A DNA stretch of 64,000 nucleotides from Parapristionchus giblindavisi (lineage: Eukaryota > Nematoda > Chromadorea > Rhabditida > Diplogasteridae): NCBI GenBank assembly GCA_943737045.1, contig CALSFV010000218.1:620001-684000 (forward strand), in the 5' to 3' direction. Positions 24,501 through 34,000 of this stretch are shown in pieces. Made by a program: the position numbers and the translations under genes. How positions within the stretch are numbered: position 1 is the stretch's first letter; each line of letters begins with the position of its first letter. A model generated the notes under the pieces. It was not told where the DNA came from and searched no databases. It worked only from the letters and a program-made list of their open reading frames with translations.

Positions 24501-25099
24501 ATTAGTATACCTCTTTCTGGTACTTCTCGAACTCCTTACTGTTCAGATTGTCTTTGTTCTCGTTTTTCTCCTTCTTCTTTGGTTGATGCACAACTGGCAA
24601 ACCGGCAGCCTCTCTAGCTAACTGAAAATAGGAAACAATATAGAAGAATAGATAGAAAATGATCAATAACAGACCTTATTATATTATCTTTTCTATATAG
24701 CGTATAACATCGGTCAAAAGCAGAGAAGAATAACTAATGATAAAATAATAAGCTACATCCTGTAGCTGCATATAACCTAATCACAGGTAGATAACGCTTT
24801 CAAAGTAAACAAAAGTGAGTACTTTAAAATAATGTCTTACCCTTGCCGCTTTCCGTTCAGCCTTGGTCTTCTTTTTCTTCTTATCCTTTAGATCTGGATC
24901 GCCCAACTTCTCAACGATAACTTTTTCCAACTAAAGAATCAATTGTCAAAGCACAAAATACCATTTAAAGGGAACTGACGTTCTTTTTCTGCGAGAAAGC
25001 TGCATTGCGAAGCTTCTTGAACTGCTTGGACTCCTTTCGAATCTCTTTTCGAGACTTGCCCCTACTCCCATTCGAGGGAGTAGAAACACGTGGAGCCAT
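15552..25099 (-). CDS. NOM1: Nucleolar MIF4G/MA3 protein NOM1 (yeast Sgd1)
   Basis: 809 aa in 24 exons (high to low): 24980-25099, 24841-24930, 24511-24621, 24293-24370, 23916-23973, 23457-23590, 22844-22952, 22453-22596, 21837-21931, 21296-21360, 21019-21089, 20667-20795, 20255-20385, 19968-20061, 19311-19413, 18933-19053, 18684-18748, 18294-18381, 17896-17980, 17262-17368, 17118-17186, 16727-16861, 15887-15973, 15552-15692. All phases close (2430 nt). The N-terminus is Lys-rich, then strongly acidic; GQDIYGR marks the family signature ahead of the MIF4G domain (about residues 315-580); GRWWIVGSAF follows; the MA3 domain includes AKRAGMNTEVRRNVF and DAFERLLRLSLKG. In yeast and human this protein acts in 40S subunit biogenesis in the nucleolus; that role is inferred here. 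Length matches human NOM1 (about 860 aa). The ATG follows ctatatag by six bases, a possible leader acceptor. Introns carry five MITEs. Confidence 0.93.
16138..16534. mobile_element. hAT-like MITE family A, copy 1 (NOM1 intron 22)
   Basis: 397 bp from cataggtcgaaaagtagg to cctagctattcgacctatg, flanked by perfect gcatcaat duplications (16130-16137 and 16535-16542). The interior is a series of diverged ctgaccgcatttt/gagccaaa/atcgaaaa units. Ends starting CA and finishing TG with 8-bp duplications fit hAT transposition. It has no coding capacity. Confidence 0.88.
16570..16725. repeat. Tandem 20-21-bp repeat (actacagtactNNatcaa)
   Basis: About eight units of a 20-21-bp sequence, each with acagtact followed by tatcaa or catcaa. 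It sits directly next to the donor side of NOM1 exon 22 (exon edge 16727). It yields chance open frames on both strands, which I reject. Confidence 0.8.
18389..18551. mobile_element. hAT-like MITE family A, copy 2, at a NOM1 splice acceptor
   Basis: 163 bp with the family ends cataggtcgaatag and ctattcgacctatg. Perfect 8-bp duplications cctacaat lie at 18381-18388 and 18552-18559. On the minus strand the duplication reads attgtag|g, which is exactly the acceptor and first base of NOM1 exon 18, so the insertion doubled a splice site. Confidence 0.9.
19705..19908. mobile_element. hAT-like MITE family A, copy 3 (NOM1 intron 14)
   Basis: 204 bp in the opposite orientation to the other copies (gctaggttatcgg end on the left). 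Flanks agggcgag (19697-19704) and agggcaag (19909-19916) form an 8-bp duplication with one mismatch. Three to four internal tgcggtcagg units. Confidence 0.87.
22215..22418. mobile_element. hAT-like MITE family A, copy 4 (NOM1 intron 8)
   Basis: 204 bp, ends cataggtcgaaaag and ctattcgaactatg, flanked by perfect atatctat duplications (22207-22214 and 22419-22426). The unit cctgaccgcattttgagcc is repeated four times inside. Confidence 0.88.
23178..23301. repeat. Dispersed repeat family R1, copy 2 (NOM1 intron 6)
   Basis: Near-identical to 3558-3680 over about 120 bp, including gatgctacgacttgggtagc. The high similarity between unlinked introns suggests recent spread. Confidence 0.7.
23605..23850. 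repeat. Minisatellite, 32-bp unit, about 7.5 copies (NOM1 intron 5)
   Basis: Unit aatcgataaatcaatcaa plus tagatagatcaagc, repeated head to tail with one variable base (aagt or aagc). It is built from the same atcgat/atcaat words that are scattered through other introns here. Confidence 0.92.
24010..24211. mobile_element. hAT-like MITE family B (NOM1 intron 4)
   Basis: 202 bp. Left end catacgtgggtggcattgtc and right end gacaatggctgcccacgtat-g are inverted repeats. Perfect 8-bp duplications atatggac lie at 24002-24009 and 24212-24219. The interior repeats cgacccacccgattt, laid out like family A (short unit tandem inside CA...TG ends), so the two families may share ancestry. Confidence 0.88.
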
Positions 25100-25113
25100 A
25101 TCAGCCTATATAG

Positions 25114-26234
25114 TGGATTTAAATGTGAGAAAGAATGAATACAAAATTGAAATTGCGACAAACAATTCTACGACCGCCACCGGTAAATAGCCTAGTAGCA
25201 TACGGTAGTTCAATAAGTTTTGCGATGTGTCAGATTTACAATATGAATTTATTCTTTTTAAAGTATTTCTTTTAATTTATTTATTTATTTTATTATTCCT
25301 TCATTATTACAGGAAATCCGTGTTAACAATAAATTTCTCATTTAGAAAACAACTTATTATATTTACATAGTAAAAGCATACTAAAACAAAATTTCGTGCA
25401 CATAGGCATGTATTTCACGTCCACAATGTATGTTTTCTTCCTGTTTCAAGGATGAGGGGTAGAGAGACTACGGTACTGTGGATAAAAATATCATAAATAT
25501 GAAATATGTTTCACGCGATAAGAAGAAACCAAAACCATATCATTCTTACAATAATACAGAAATAAATTATTTGATTTGATTCAAAATGTCCTTATTCTGG
25601 GGCTTCTGTCAAGCTATTGTATATAGGATATGGTATAGAATACATACATACGCGTTTGCAGAATATGTACAGTAGCTCTTCGCACAACCTATCGTCATGT
25701 AATTGTACTCAAAACATGATCTCTGGAATAGTTCGTAGAACTTTATCAGTTATATACATTGACCAATAAATACATGACAATGAAAAAGAAAGATGTGAGA
25801 ATGAGTCAAATGATAATATTTACAAGATAATGATGGCACAGTTAATGTTACAGATCAGAACTACCTGGCAAAATATGTGAGTAAGAGTAATAACCAACCT
25901 ATCCGAGCTAAGTAGAACGAAATAAATAAAAAACTGCGGGGATGCAAACAAGTATCGGTATTGTGAGCATAATTGTGAAAGGAAAACAACTAAAGTTCGA
26001 GAGAGAAAAAGATAATGAACAGTATAATGAGTGAGTAGATACAATGCAAAATTTAGAACGAAAAATCTACAAAAAATGAAAACTAGTTAGATTACAATCT
26101 CTGAATAGTATCTGATTAGTTAGCTAAAATCTCGAGTAAATAGTAATGATTTGATCATTATGGACGAGTATTGATTGATTCCACAAAGTATTGATTGATG
26201 GCAATGTTTATATTGTAGATGAGACGTCGAACAT
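25114..26234. other. Intergenic gap between two minus-strand genes
   Basis: About 1.1 kb between the NOM1 start and the stop of the upstream 230-aa gene on the same strand. AT-rich, no exon chain seen. The distance is long for a nematode operon, so I do not call one. Confidence 0.45.
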
Positions 26235-28338
26235 TCAGCCACGAGCACGGGTGCTTCTGGAAAAGTACAGATATTAAATTGGTATCGTCATTAAGGGAAT
26301 TCTTACTCTACGCATAACATGCATGTAAAAATCTATAGCACAAAAACATATTCGTGATCGATAAATCGATTTAAAGGATAATAAAAGGTTACTTTGGTCG
26401 GCCAGAAGGAGCACGGTCGATGGCACTCTTTGTGGCATACGCTTCGAATCGATAGCGTTGCACCGGAACATTCGTGTTACGAACCGACAGACCACGCCCT
26501 GCAACTAATCGATAATCAATGAATAAACCCTCCGATGACCGTACCTCCTGCAGCTTCCATACGCTGATTCACCTCAGATTCCGACGGGAGAATGGTTCGT
26601 ACTACTATAAAGAGAATTGTTATTCATATTTCAGACTACGATTCATATTGGCGATCTTTAAATATTCCTCACCAGTGGCTAAATACTGATACTTGCAGCC
26701 CAACAATACACAGGGAAGTGCTTTCACTAAACACCGGATGGCATCTGGTATGACGCTAAACATCAGAATTTCTCTATTCGAATCAATAATTTTTCATTGC
26801 ATAGCCCTTTTGAAACAAACAAAAAATCACAATATTTAACCGGGTATTCAGGTTTTCAGAGTACCTATTTAAATAATCACTGTAGCATACATTCAATCGA
26901 TACTCACCAGGAGAAAGCGTCACGCCGAAGTCATCAATCTCCATTGGTTCCTTCTTGATGCTCACCTACAGAAACCGTACATTAATGATTGGAATCAAGG
27001 CTGGTATAATGAATTTCGAAAAATGAGTATTCTAATGTAGTATTTTGAGATTGTTCCTTTGGTTTTAAATAATATTTTTTAAGATTATAACCACCCATGA
27101 CTGCGTTCAAAATTTAGTATGAGAGGAAGATCCCTGAGGATTTTCAGAATTTACAGCCAAACCTCAAAGTTGAAATTTTCCGAATTCCGGAATATTTTAG
27201 AAAATCGATTATAACTTTCTAGCGAAAGGGTTTCTTAAATCCTATATGGGATTGTCATACACTATCTCATTATAGTATGGCATTGAAAAAGTAATGGATA
27301 AATGAAAACAGCGACCGAGATATCGATGTTATATTTTTTCGAAATTTTCCGATACCAGTCTATATTGGAATGAAACCGCCTATCGCATACCTGCCGAATT
27401 GGTGTTGATGAAGCGATCGGTAACATGGGAGTGTATGAATTGGCCTGGAACAAAATATAATTAATGCATCTTGTCTTGGGATAAACCAAAACAATCGATA
27501 CTAAATACTGTGTGAATTTTTCTAAACCATTCAATACCTGTTTGGACAGAAAACCATTGTGTAAGACCTCGCCGAAGCTGACTAGGACGGGATCATTGCG
27601 GCGTCTGATGATACTACAATCCCATTATTGATTAGTCTGATGGATCAATCAATCAGTAAACTGTAAAATATCTAATACCTGTATCTCTCCCGTTGTTTAC
27701 TCGCACGTCGAGTGCTGGAGACAATTTGGATCACTTTGTCGGCGTCTTCCTCGCGTACGAGAATACGAAGCTTACCGAAGATGAGTCTACAAGATAGATT
27801 GGATTGAAATGCAAATTAAAAATAGAGTTGAGATTTGTGAGAGTATCTAATTGGGTTGCAGGTTGAATGCGAAGGAACATTTGATGCAACGGTTAAAACT
27901 AATAGTATATAAAAATGCGCGTGCTATAAGGAAAGGTTCAGTCATAGGTTCTACAGCTTTGCTGTTGAAATCCATGCGTGATCACGAATACAAGTGTGAT
28001 TATGCATGATTCGACATTCCATGCATGATCATACATGGATCTTCCGTGATCTTGCACGGAAGCCCAGAATCCATGCATGATCATCTCATTAACCGCACAA
28101 TGCAAAGGCATAAGAATAAGAAACAAATAACAATCAATGAAAAGATCAACTTAACTACCTGATTTCGCTCTCGGGAAAGTGTTGGACTGCCAACTTGACG
28201 ACCTTATTGATCTCGCCCGACTTCCTCTTATTGTTGGTTATAAATAATTCGGCCTGAAAATGAGCAACCGTCGGAATATTAGACATATCCATTTACCATT
28301 TCTCTATGGTTATCCGCCGATTCTATGCTACAGGCCAT
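26235..28338 (-). CDS. Unrecognised 230-aa protein
   Basis: Ten exons (high to low): 28297-28338, 28159-28253, 27679-27786, 27538-27613, 27391-27444, 26908-26965, 26673-26744, 26545-26604, 26393-26498, 26235-26256; phases close at 693 nt. The start MACSIESADN is 12 bases after a ttttgctttgcag acceptor, a likely leader site. The protein is soluble: a helical basic first half (AELFITNNKRKSGEINK, SSTRRASKQRERY), a central VSIKKEPMEIDD that looks like a sumoylation consensus, a hydrophobic ALPCVLLGCKYQYL helix, and a basic tail SGRPKSTRARG. No signal peptide. I do not recognise the family; a nuclear protein would fit the tail and the KKEP motif, but this is a guess. The last intron (donor gtaacc) is optional: reading through gives a stop one codon later, after GRPK. 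Confidence 0.75.
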
Positions 28339-28350
28339 GTTGTACAACGT

Positions 28351-28358
28351 CTGCAAAG
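28351..28358 (-). promoter_or_regulatory. Probable spliced-leader acceptor of the 230-aa gene
   Basis: On the minus strand gctttgcag ends 12 bases before the ATG at 28338. No upstream coding exon matches, so a trans-splice acceptor is inferred. Confidence 0.45.
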
Positions 28359-29454
28359 CAAAATTTATATAAAATAATAAACAAAACAGTAAGATAATCA
28401 GATAAAAAAGAGCTATTAAATGAAGGGGTCATTCCCATGGAAACAATGATCATTGTAAGGAAGAGAAAGAGAAGATAGATCAAGAACATGGCAGGAAGAG
28501 AAATATCGATTAGGACAGATAGTCTTACTGCCTCAACCAATCATGTTATTGGAAATATTATCGTACGAATTCCGTGTGATGCACGTAAAGGGCCTGGAAT
28601 TCTCCCCTTGAGATGAATCGCAAGACCAAAGATCAAAGATCAAAGAACGGTTTATCAAAAGACTAAAAAATAAAATCAGAGCGACCACCAAGGCACGAAA
28701 TAAGACTAAACTGACAACAACGATATGAGCTAGACTAAAAATAATACAACGAAAGATACATTAATTTACAATTATGGAAATGAACAGTGAACGATGACAA
28801 TGCAAACTAAATATGATAATGCTAATCCTAGACAATGAAATGCAAAAGTAATATAATTATAATAATAAAGTAATCACAATAAGCAATGCAATGACAAAGA
28901 TCAAAGATCAATATGAAAGCTGGATAACAGTGAGTTCATGAAATATTTCCCCGTTCACTTATAATTATCTGGATATTTTCTTATTTCACTCAATTTACTA
29001 GCACTCGAACATTTTGTACTTGATGAAGCATTGTTGTGCACGATAAATAAATAAATAAATAAATAAATTTCATTGATTTTTCAAAATCAATTCTTTTTGT
29101 TCTTGTTGAATTAAAATTTGTATAAAAGTGTTTATATCCACTCTTAATATTATTCGGTTCTTCGGTTTCTGGCCACAACCCCCCCCCTCCCCCTCATTCA
29201 CCCCCCCCCCCCCCATTTCGATCTTTTCTATCGAATGGAGGAAACCGAAGAAGTGGTAATTCTTCAAAGGAATTGTTGCTGACCTCCCAACGTTTAGTTT
29301 GTTCGACTCTTCTCCATTAAGAATCTTTTCTTCCATTCAATCAGTCACAATGACTCATTCCTCTTTCTTCTCCATCTGTTCCCCTCCTCATTTCACGCTT
29401 TCCAACCATTTCTCCCTCTCCTTTTCCATTTAACTCCACCCATCCTCTCTCTGC

Positions 29455-29900
29455 CTCTCCTTTGGACCATCTCCCTCTGTCTCTACCTCTCTTTTTGCCT
29501 CCCTCTCCCTCTTTCCCTACCTACCTCTCCTTTTGCCGCAGTCTACCTCTGTCTCTACCTTTACTTTTGCCTCCCTCTCCCTCTGCCTCTACCTCTCCTT
29601 TTGCCTCCCTCTCCCCTGCCTCTACCTCTCCTTTTGTCTCCCTCTCCCTCTGCCTCTACCTACCTCTCCTTTTGCCGCAGTCTACCTCTGTCTCTACATC
29701 TACCTTTGTCTCCCTCTCCCTCTGTCTCTACCTCTCCTTTTGCCTCCCTCTCCCTCTGCCTCTACCTCTCCTTTTGCCTCCCTCTCCCTCTGACTCTACC
29801 TCTCCTTTTGCCTCCCTCTCCTCTGCCTCTACCTCTCCTTTTGCCTCCCTCTCCCTCTGCCACTACCTCTCCTTTTGCCTCCCTCTACCTCTCCCTATTT
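29455..29900 (+). repeat. Pyrimidine-rich minisatellite, about 33-bp unit
   Basis: Repeats of tctacctctccttttgcc followed by tccctctccctctgcc, around 13 units with variants. Its words overlap those of the array at 11830, so the two may be related. Ser/Leu/Pro open frames in two frames are by-products. Confidence 0.88.
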
Positions 29901-30036
29901 CGTTCCTCAAACTACCTTGACCCAGCGGCACCCTCCACCAGGACAGTCAATCCTCCCTCTTCAACCAATCCTCACAATTTGCAACCGTTCACTGAAAACA
30001 TGTAATTCTCTTGTTGTCTTCACAAAAGACTACCGC

Positions 30037-30157
30037 TAAATGCACAGCACAAGCTAATTTTTCTCCCCGCATTGGCAATACTCTCTCGTAGACAATTAAA
30101 GCGAGAGAATGTGGCCAGAGCGGAGCGTTTCAAATTAGCTTGGGGGTATCGCTTTAA
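30037..30157. mobile_element. MITE family D copy
   Basis: 121 bp with ends aaatgcacagcacaagc and gcttgggggtatcgcttta and the shared ctctctcgtagac centre. Both ends are bordered by TTAA-like bases, but the exact target duplication is not certain. Confidence 0.7.
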
Positions 30158-30459
30158 CGTATTTTTTCCTTTCACCACGATCTCTTCCTTTAACACACTA
30201 TTTTTCTGGAGCATTACCCGATTAAGAGTGGAAAGAGATTTCATCTAGTTAATTTTCTTTCAATTGATCAATTTCAAAAGCTACAAACTTAATTTTTCAG
30301 GAACATTAACATTTAAAAAATCATTGCTTTAAATTGTACCCGTAGCTTCTATTCAACTATTTCATATTGTCTCATTCTTCTTCTTATCTTTCCATTTTCA
30401 AACTTTGATTCAATTCCCCCTTCTCTACTAATGTCCACCCTTTTCGTACTCTCTCTCTC

Positions 30460-30745
30460 TCTCTCTCGTCCTTTCTCTCTTTCTCTCGCACTCTCCATCA
30501 TTCGAACACTCTCTCGTCCTTTCTCTGTTTCTCTCGCACTCTCCATCATTCGAACACTCTCTCGTCCTTTCTCTGTTTCTCTCGCACTCTCCATCATTCG
30601 AACACTCTCTCGTCCTTTCTCTGTTTCTCTCGCACTCTCCATCATTCGAACACTCTCTCGTCCTTTCTCTGTTTCTCTCGCACTCTCCATCATTCGAACA
30701 CTCTCTCGTCCTTTCTCTGTTTCTCTAACACTCTCCATCAATCAC
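30460..30745 (+). repeat. 48-bp tandem repeat, about six copies
   Basis: Unit of exactly 48 bp with tctctcgtcctttctc, gcactctccatcattcgaa at fixed positions (for example 30500 and 30548). Because 48 is a multiple of three, it gives open frames on both strands with 16-residue repeats; neither has an exon context. Confidence 0.93.
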
Positions 30746-31008
30746 GTTGTCTCTCGCATGATCAATGGGGGTAGTATTATTTGTGTGTGCGTGCCCCATG
30801 TGTGTCTGTACCCTTCTATGTTCCGTCTCTCTCCCTCTCCCTCTCTCTCGCTTTCCCTCTTTCTCTCTCTCTCCCTCTCCCCCTCTTTCTCCCTCCCCCT
30901 CCCTTCCCTCACCCTCCCACCCATCTCCATCTTTATCATCTACCTGCCAGCTTAGTCCGCTTCTCCCACAATACTCGTCACCCCATCTCTCACATTAAAC
31001 TTTCTCCC

Positions 31009-31018
31009 GTACTTACAG
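31009..31018 (+). promoter_or_regulatory. Probable spliced-leader acceptor of the Melted gene
   Basis: cgtacttacag ends 61 bases before the ATG at 31080. The frame upstream of that ATG has a stop (tag) five codons' distance or less, so this acceptor begins a 5' UTR rather than a coding exon. Confidence 0.45.
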
Positions 31019-31079
31019 AGTGTTCGAACCAGTCGGTGGATCTCGAACGGATTTCCCCCGGACGGGATTACGGTAGGCC

Positions 31080-34000
31080 ATGCATGCCATGATGGAACGG
31101 GTGCTGGACGGGCGACAGTTGAACTCGGCCGGTCAACTCTTTTCCATCTCCGACTACGATGTCATCATGGACCTTGTAAGCGCTGAATTATCGATTGATT
31201 TGAGATTACGGTATGATTATCGATCGATACGGTAATCTTAAATCAATCGATAATCGGGACACACCTTAAGACAGATGACTGATAAGGATAAAGTATAAAA
31301 TCGCAAACTGTGATTCGAAGTCCTTTCATCAATTTCCATTTCTACAACAACAATGTTATTTATATTTCACAACATGCAATCCGGGTGATTTCTGACTCAG
31401 GCATGTTTACAAAATTCGATTACAGTAATTCATCGTACCCGTAATCCATAGTGACCGTAACCAATCGATAATTCAGCACACCACATTCGCCAAGCTGAAG
31501 GAGATCATCAATTCGTCGAATTTCGTCGTTTTAGATGTCGATAAGGAGGTCGTATCGATTGTTATTACGAGAATCACAGCGGCTATAAGGTGAGTTATAA
31601 CCGATTTTACCAAATATTGACTGATTTTTCTTGGTTATTATTCATTTTTTTTTATTTATCATAGGTCATGAAGATGTTTAAACAAACGAAACGAACGAAT
31701 ACAACTTAATAAATCATAAATCACACGGAGAAAATATTATATTCAACAGAATTCATACTGCGAATTTATAAAATATACTCATTTTAATAGATAAAACATC
31801 TGTCATTTATCGTAACCGTATCGAACCGTGTTCCATTCAGGATCACAAACTCGATCGAGGCATACTGTGCGGAGATAGTCGACGTTCTCCTTGCAGCCCT
31901 ACGACATCCCATGGTTGGTGTACTATCGAACTTGATTACTGTATAATTGAGCACTTATGCGTTTCAAAGTTAAACATACTGTACAACACAGATAGAGCGA
32001 CACTTTGGCAAAATGCCAAATTATATTACGGTATGACTGCACCATGGTATAATCTTATCGTCTGTACTCTCTCATTTTTGCGTAATCTCTCTTTTTCTCT
32101 GTTACACCATGACCGCTCTCGAAATATCTGAATTACGTTGAGGAAATAAAAAAATAAATTAGGAAAAGTAGGACGAACGTCTAAATGAATAGAAAGAATA
32201 CATATTTCTTGATTTCAGGTAATTCTGGAGAAAGGAGAAGTTGTTGATTCGCCTCACTGTAAAATAGCGACAGAACTCATCTCAAGTCTCTTTCAGGTAT
32301 GACTATTACATGATTCATTTCACATAACTAAGAACGCCGCAGGCAATGTTAATTTGAACATTTTTCGATGCACAATAATTTTTTGTAAGCAATGAATACA
32401 TTGCAAAGCAAATCGAATTCAATTAATTTCCGTAATCCAACCATTATTGATCGATTTCAGTATTATTCCATGAAGTCCGTAATGACTCTGGCCATTCCTG
32501 TAGCCCTCCAAGCCATATCAACGAGACATGTCGATCTGGTATGATTCTATACATACCGTAATCCTGTCACGATTCTGACCAACGGCTCTGACCCACCGTA
32601 CTTCAGGTTCGTTCCACCATCTCCTACATCTCATTGGCAGCAATCTATAATCATCGTGCACTCGCCCGTCACTCTCTCCAGATCATCTCTCTCATATTGG
32701 CTGGTTGGTTCTATTTTATAACGATTTATTGATTTATTTAAAATTAAAATGTTTTTGCGCTTATTATGCTTCGTTGGGCAAAGTGTGTAACCAATCAATT
32801 TTCTCAATATCTTCCAAAATATCATGATATTGCTTCATGATTATCTTCTGATTGTCTGCTGATCTTATGTAGTCTAATGATGGTAATCTCCGTTTCGATC
32901 TATCACCATCTTTGCTATTCCATCGTCTCTCTATCTATGCTGAAACGATGAGCTCTTGTTCAGACTATATCACATTCTCATCAATGATTAGTCTCCAACA
33001 ATAAGACCCGCCCATTTCTGTTCCATACTATGATCCTTGCTGTTTGATCTCTCAAATAGTCTCGTTTATGTTCTGTGATCTTTGATCTGGGCATTACAAA
33101 ATGACAACGACAAAATCGGAATGGCGAAATAGCAACGAGTTATGGCTCATCTCAAGATGATTGTTGATTATCCAACGTGAAGTACTACTCACCGTAACTT
33201 TACCATTGATGTTGTTTTAAGAGTAATCAGATGAGTCCATAACACCATCTGGATGGTTTCTGTAGAAATTCACTAAATTTCCAAATCGATTTTCTGATTT
33301 CTCCGTTCGATAAGGCACTTTTGGAAGACAAAGTCGTAATCAGAATCGAAAACTGATTCCAGTGCTATTGCCAATGAGTTGAGACCCGCCTCTTGGGCAC
33401 TAGGTCGAATGATAACCGTTGAATAAGAACCGACTGGATGATAACCGGAAGCTACCGGATAAGAACTGAGCGTATGAGAACCCACTGAATGAGAACCTAC
33501 AGGATTAGAACCCACCGGATGAGCACTGAGCGTATTAGAACACACTAGATGATAACAGACTGAATGAGAACCCACCGGATAGTAACCCACTGAGTGAGAA
33601 CGTGTCGGATGAGAACTCAGCAGCCATTTCATGCCAAATTTTGCGCTGATCACGGGTAGATCAGTCTGACATTACAAAATGTGTCGGATGAGAACTCAGC
33701 GGTCATTTTATGAAAAAAAAATGCTCAAATGTAGTGAAATCGATTGAGCATTGATTTATCAAGTACCAAATGGTCAAAAAGGCGCCAGGACGCCGGCGCC
33801 GGCACCGGCGCCCAAATAAAAAAAAATGTTCCGGTACTTGTTTTATCAATGCTGAATCGATTTGACAAATTTGAATATTTTTTATCTGGGCGCGGGCGCC
33901 GGAATCCTGGCGTCTGGGTGATGATTGAGTACTTGTTTCATCAATGCTCGATCGATCTAACAACTTTTGAACAATTTTTTCATAAAGTGACCGCTCAGTT

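Larger units (their letters stand above)
28359..31018. other. Intergenic region between divergent genes
   Basis: About 2.7 kb between the 230-aa gene (minus) and the Melted gene (plus), so it should hold both promoters. I see no coding exons. It contains an (aaat)n tract near 29045, C-runs near 29180-29215, two pyrimidine-rich minisatellites and a MITE family D copy. Confidence 0.5.

Noticed and set aside
26389..26391. Stop directly after GRPK as the end of the 230-aa protein
   Set aside because: A usable donor overlaps it and splicing to 26256 adds STRARG and another stop in frame; either end is possible, the spliced one is annotated.
29462..30005. Three overlapping Ser/Leu/Pro frames
   Set aside because: By-products of the pyrimidine-rich minisatellite.
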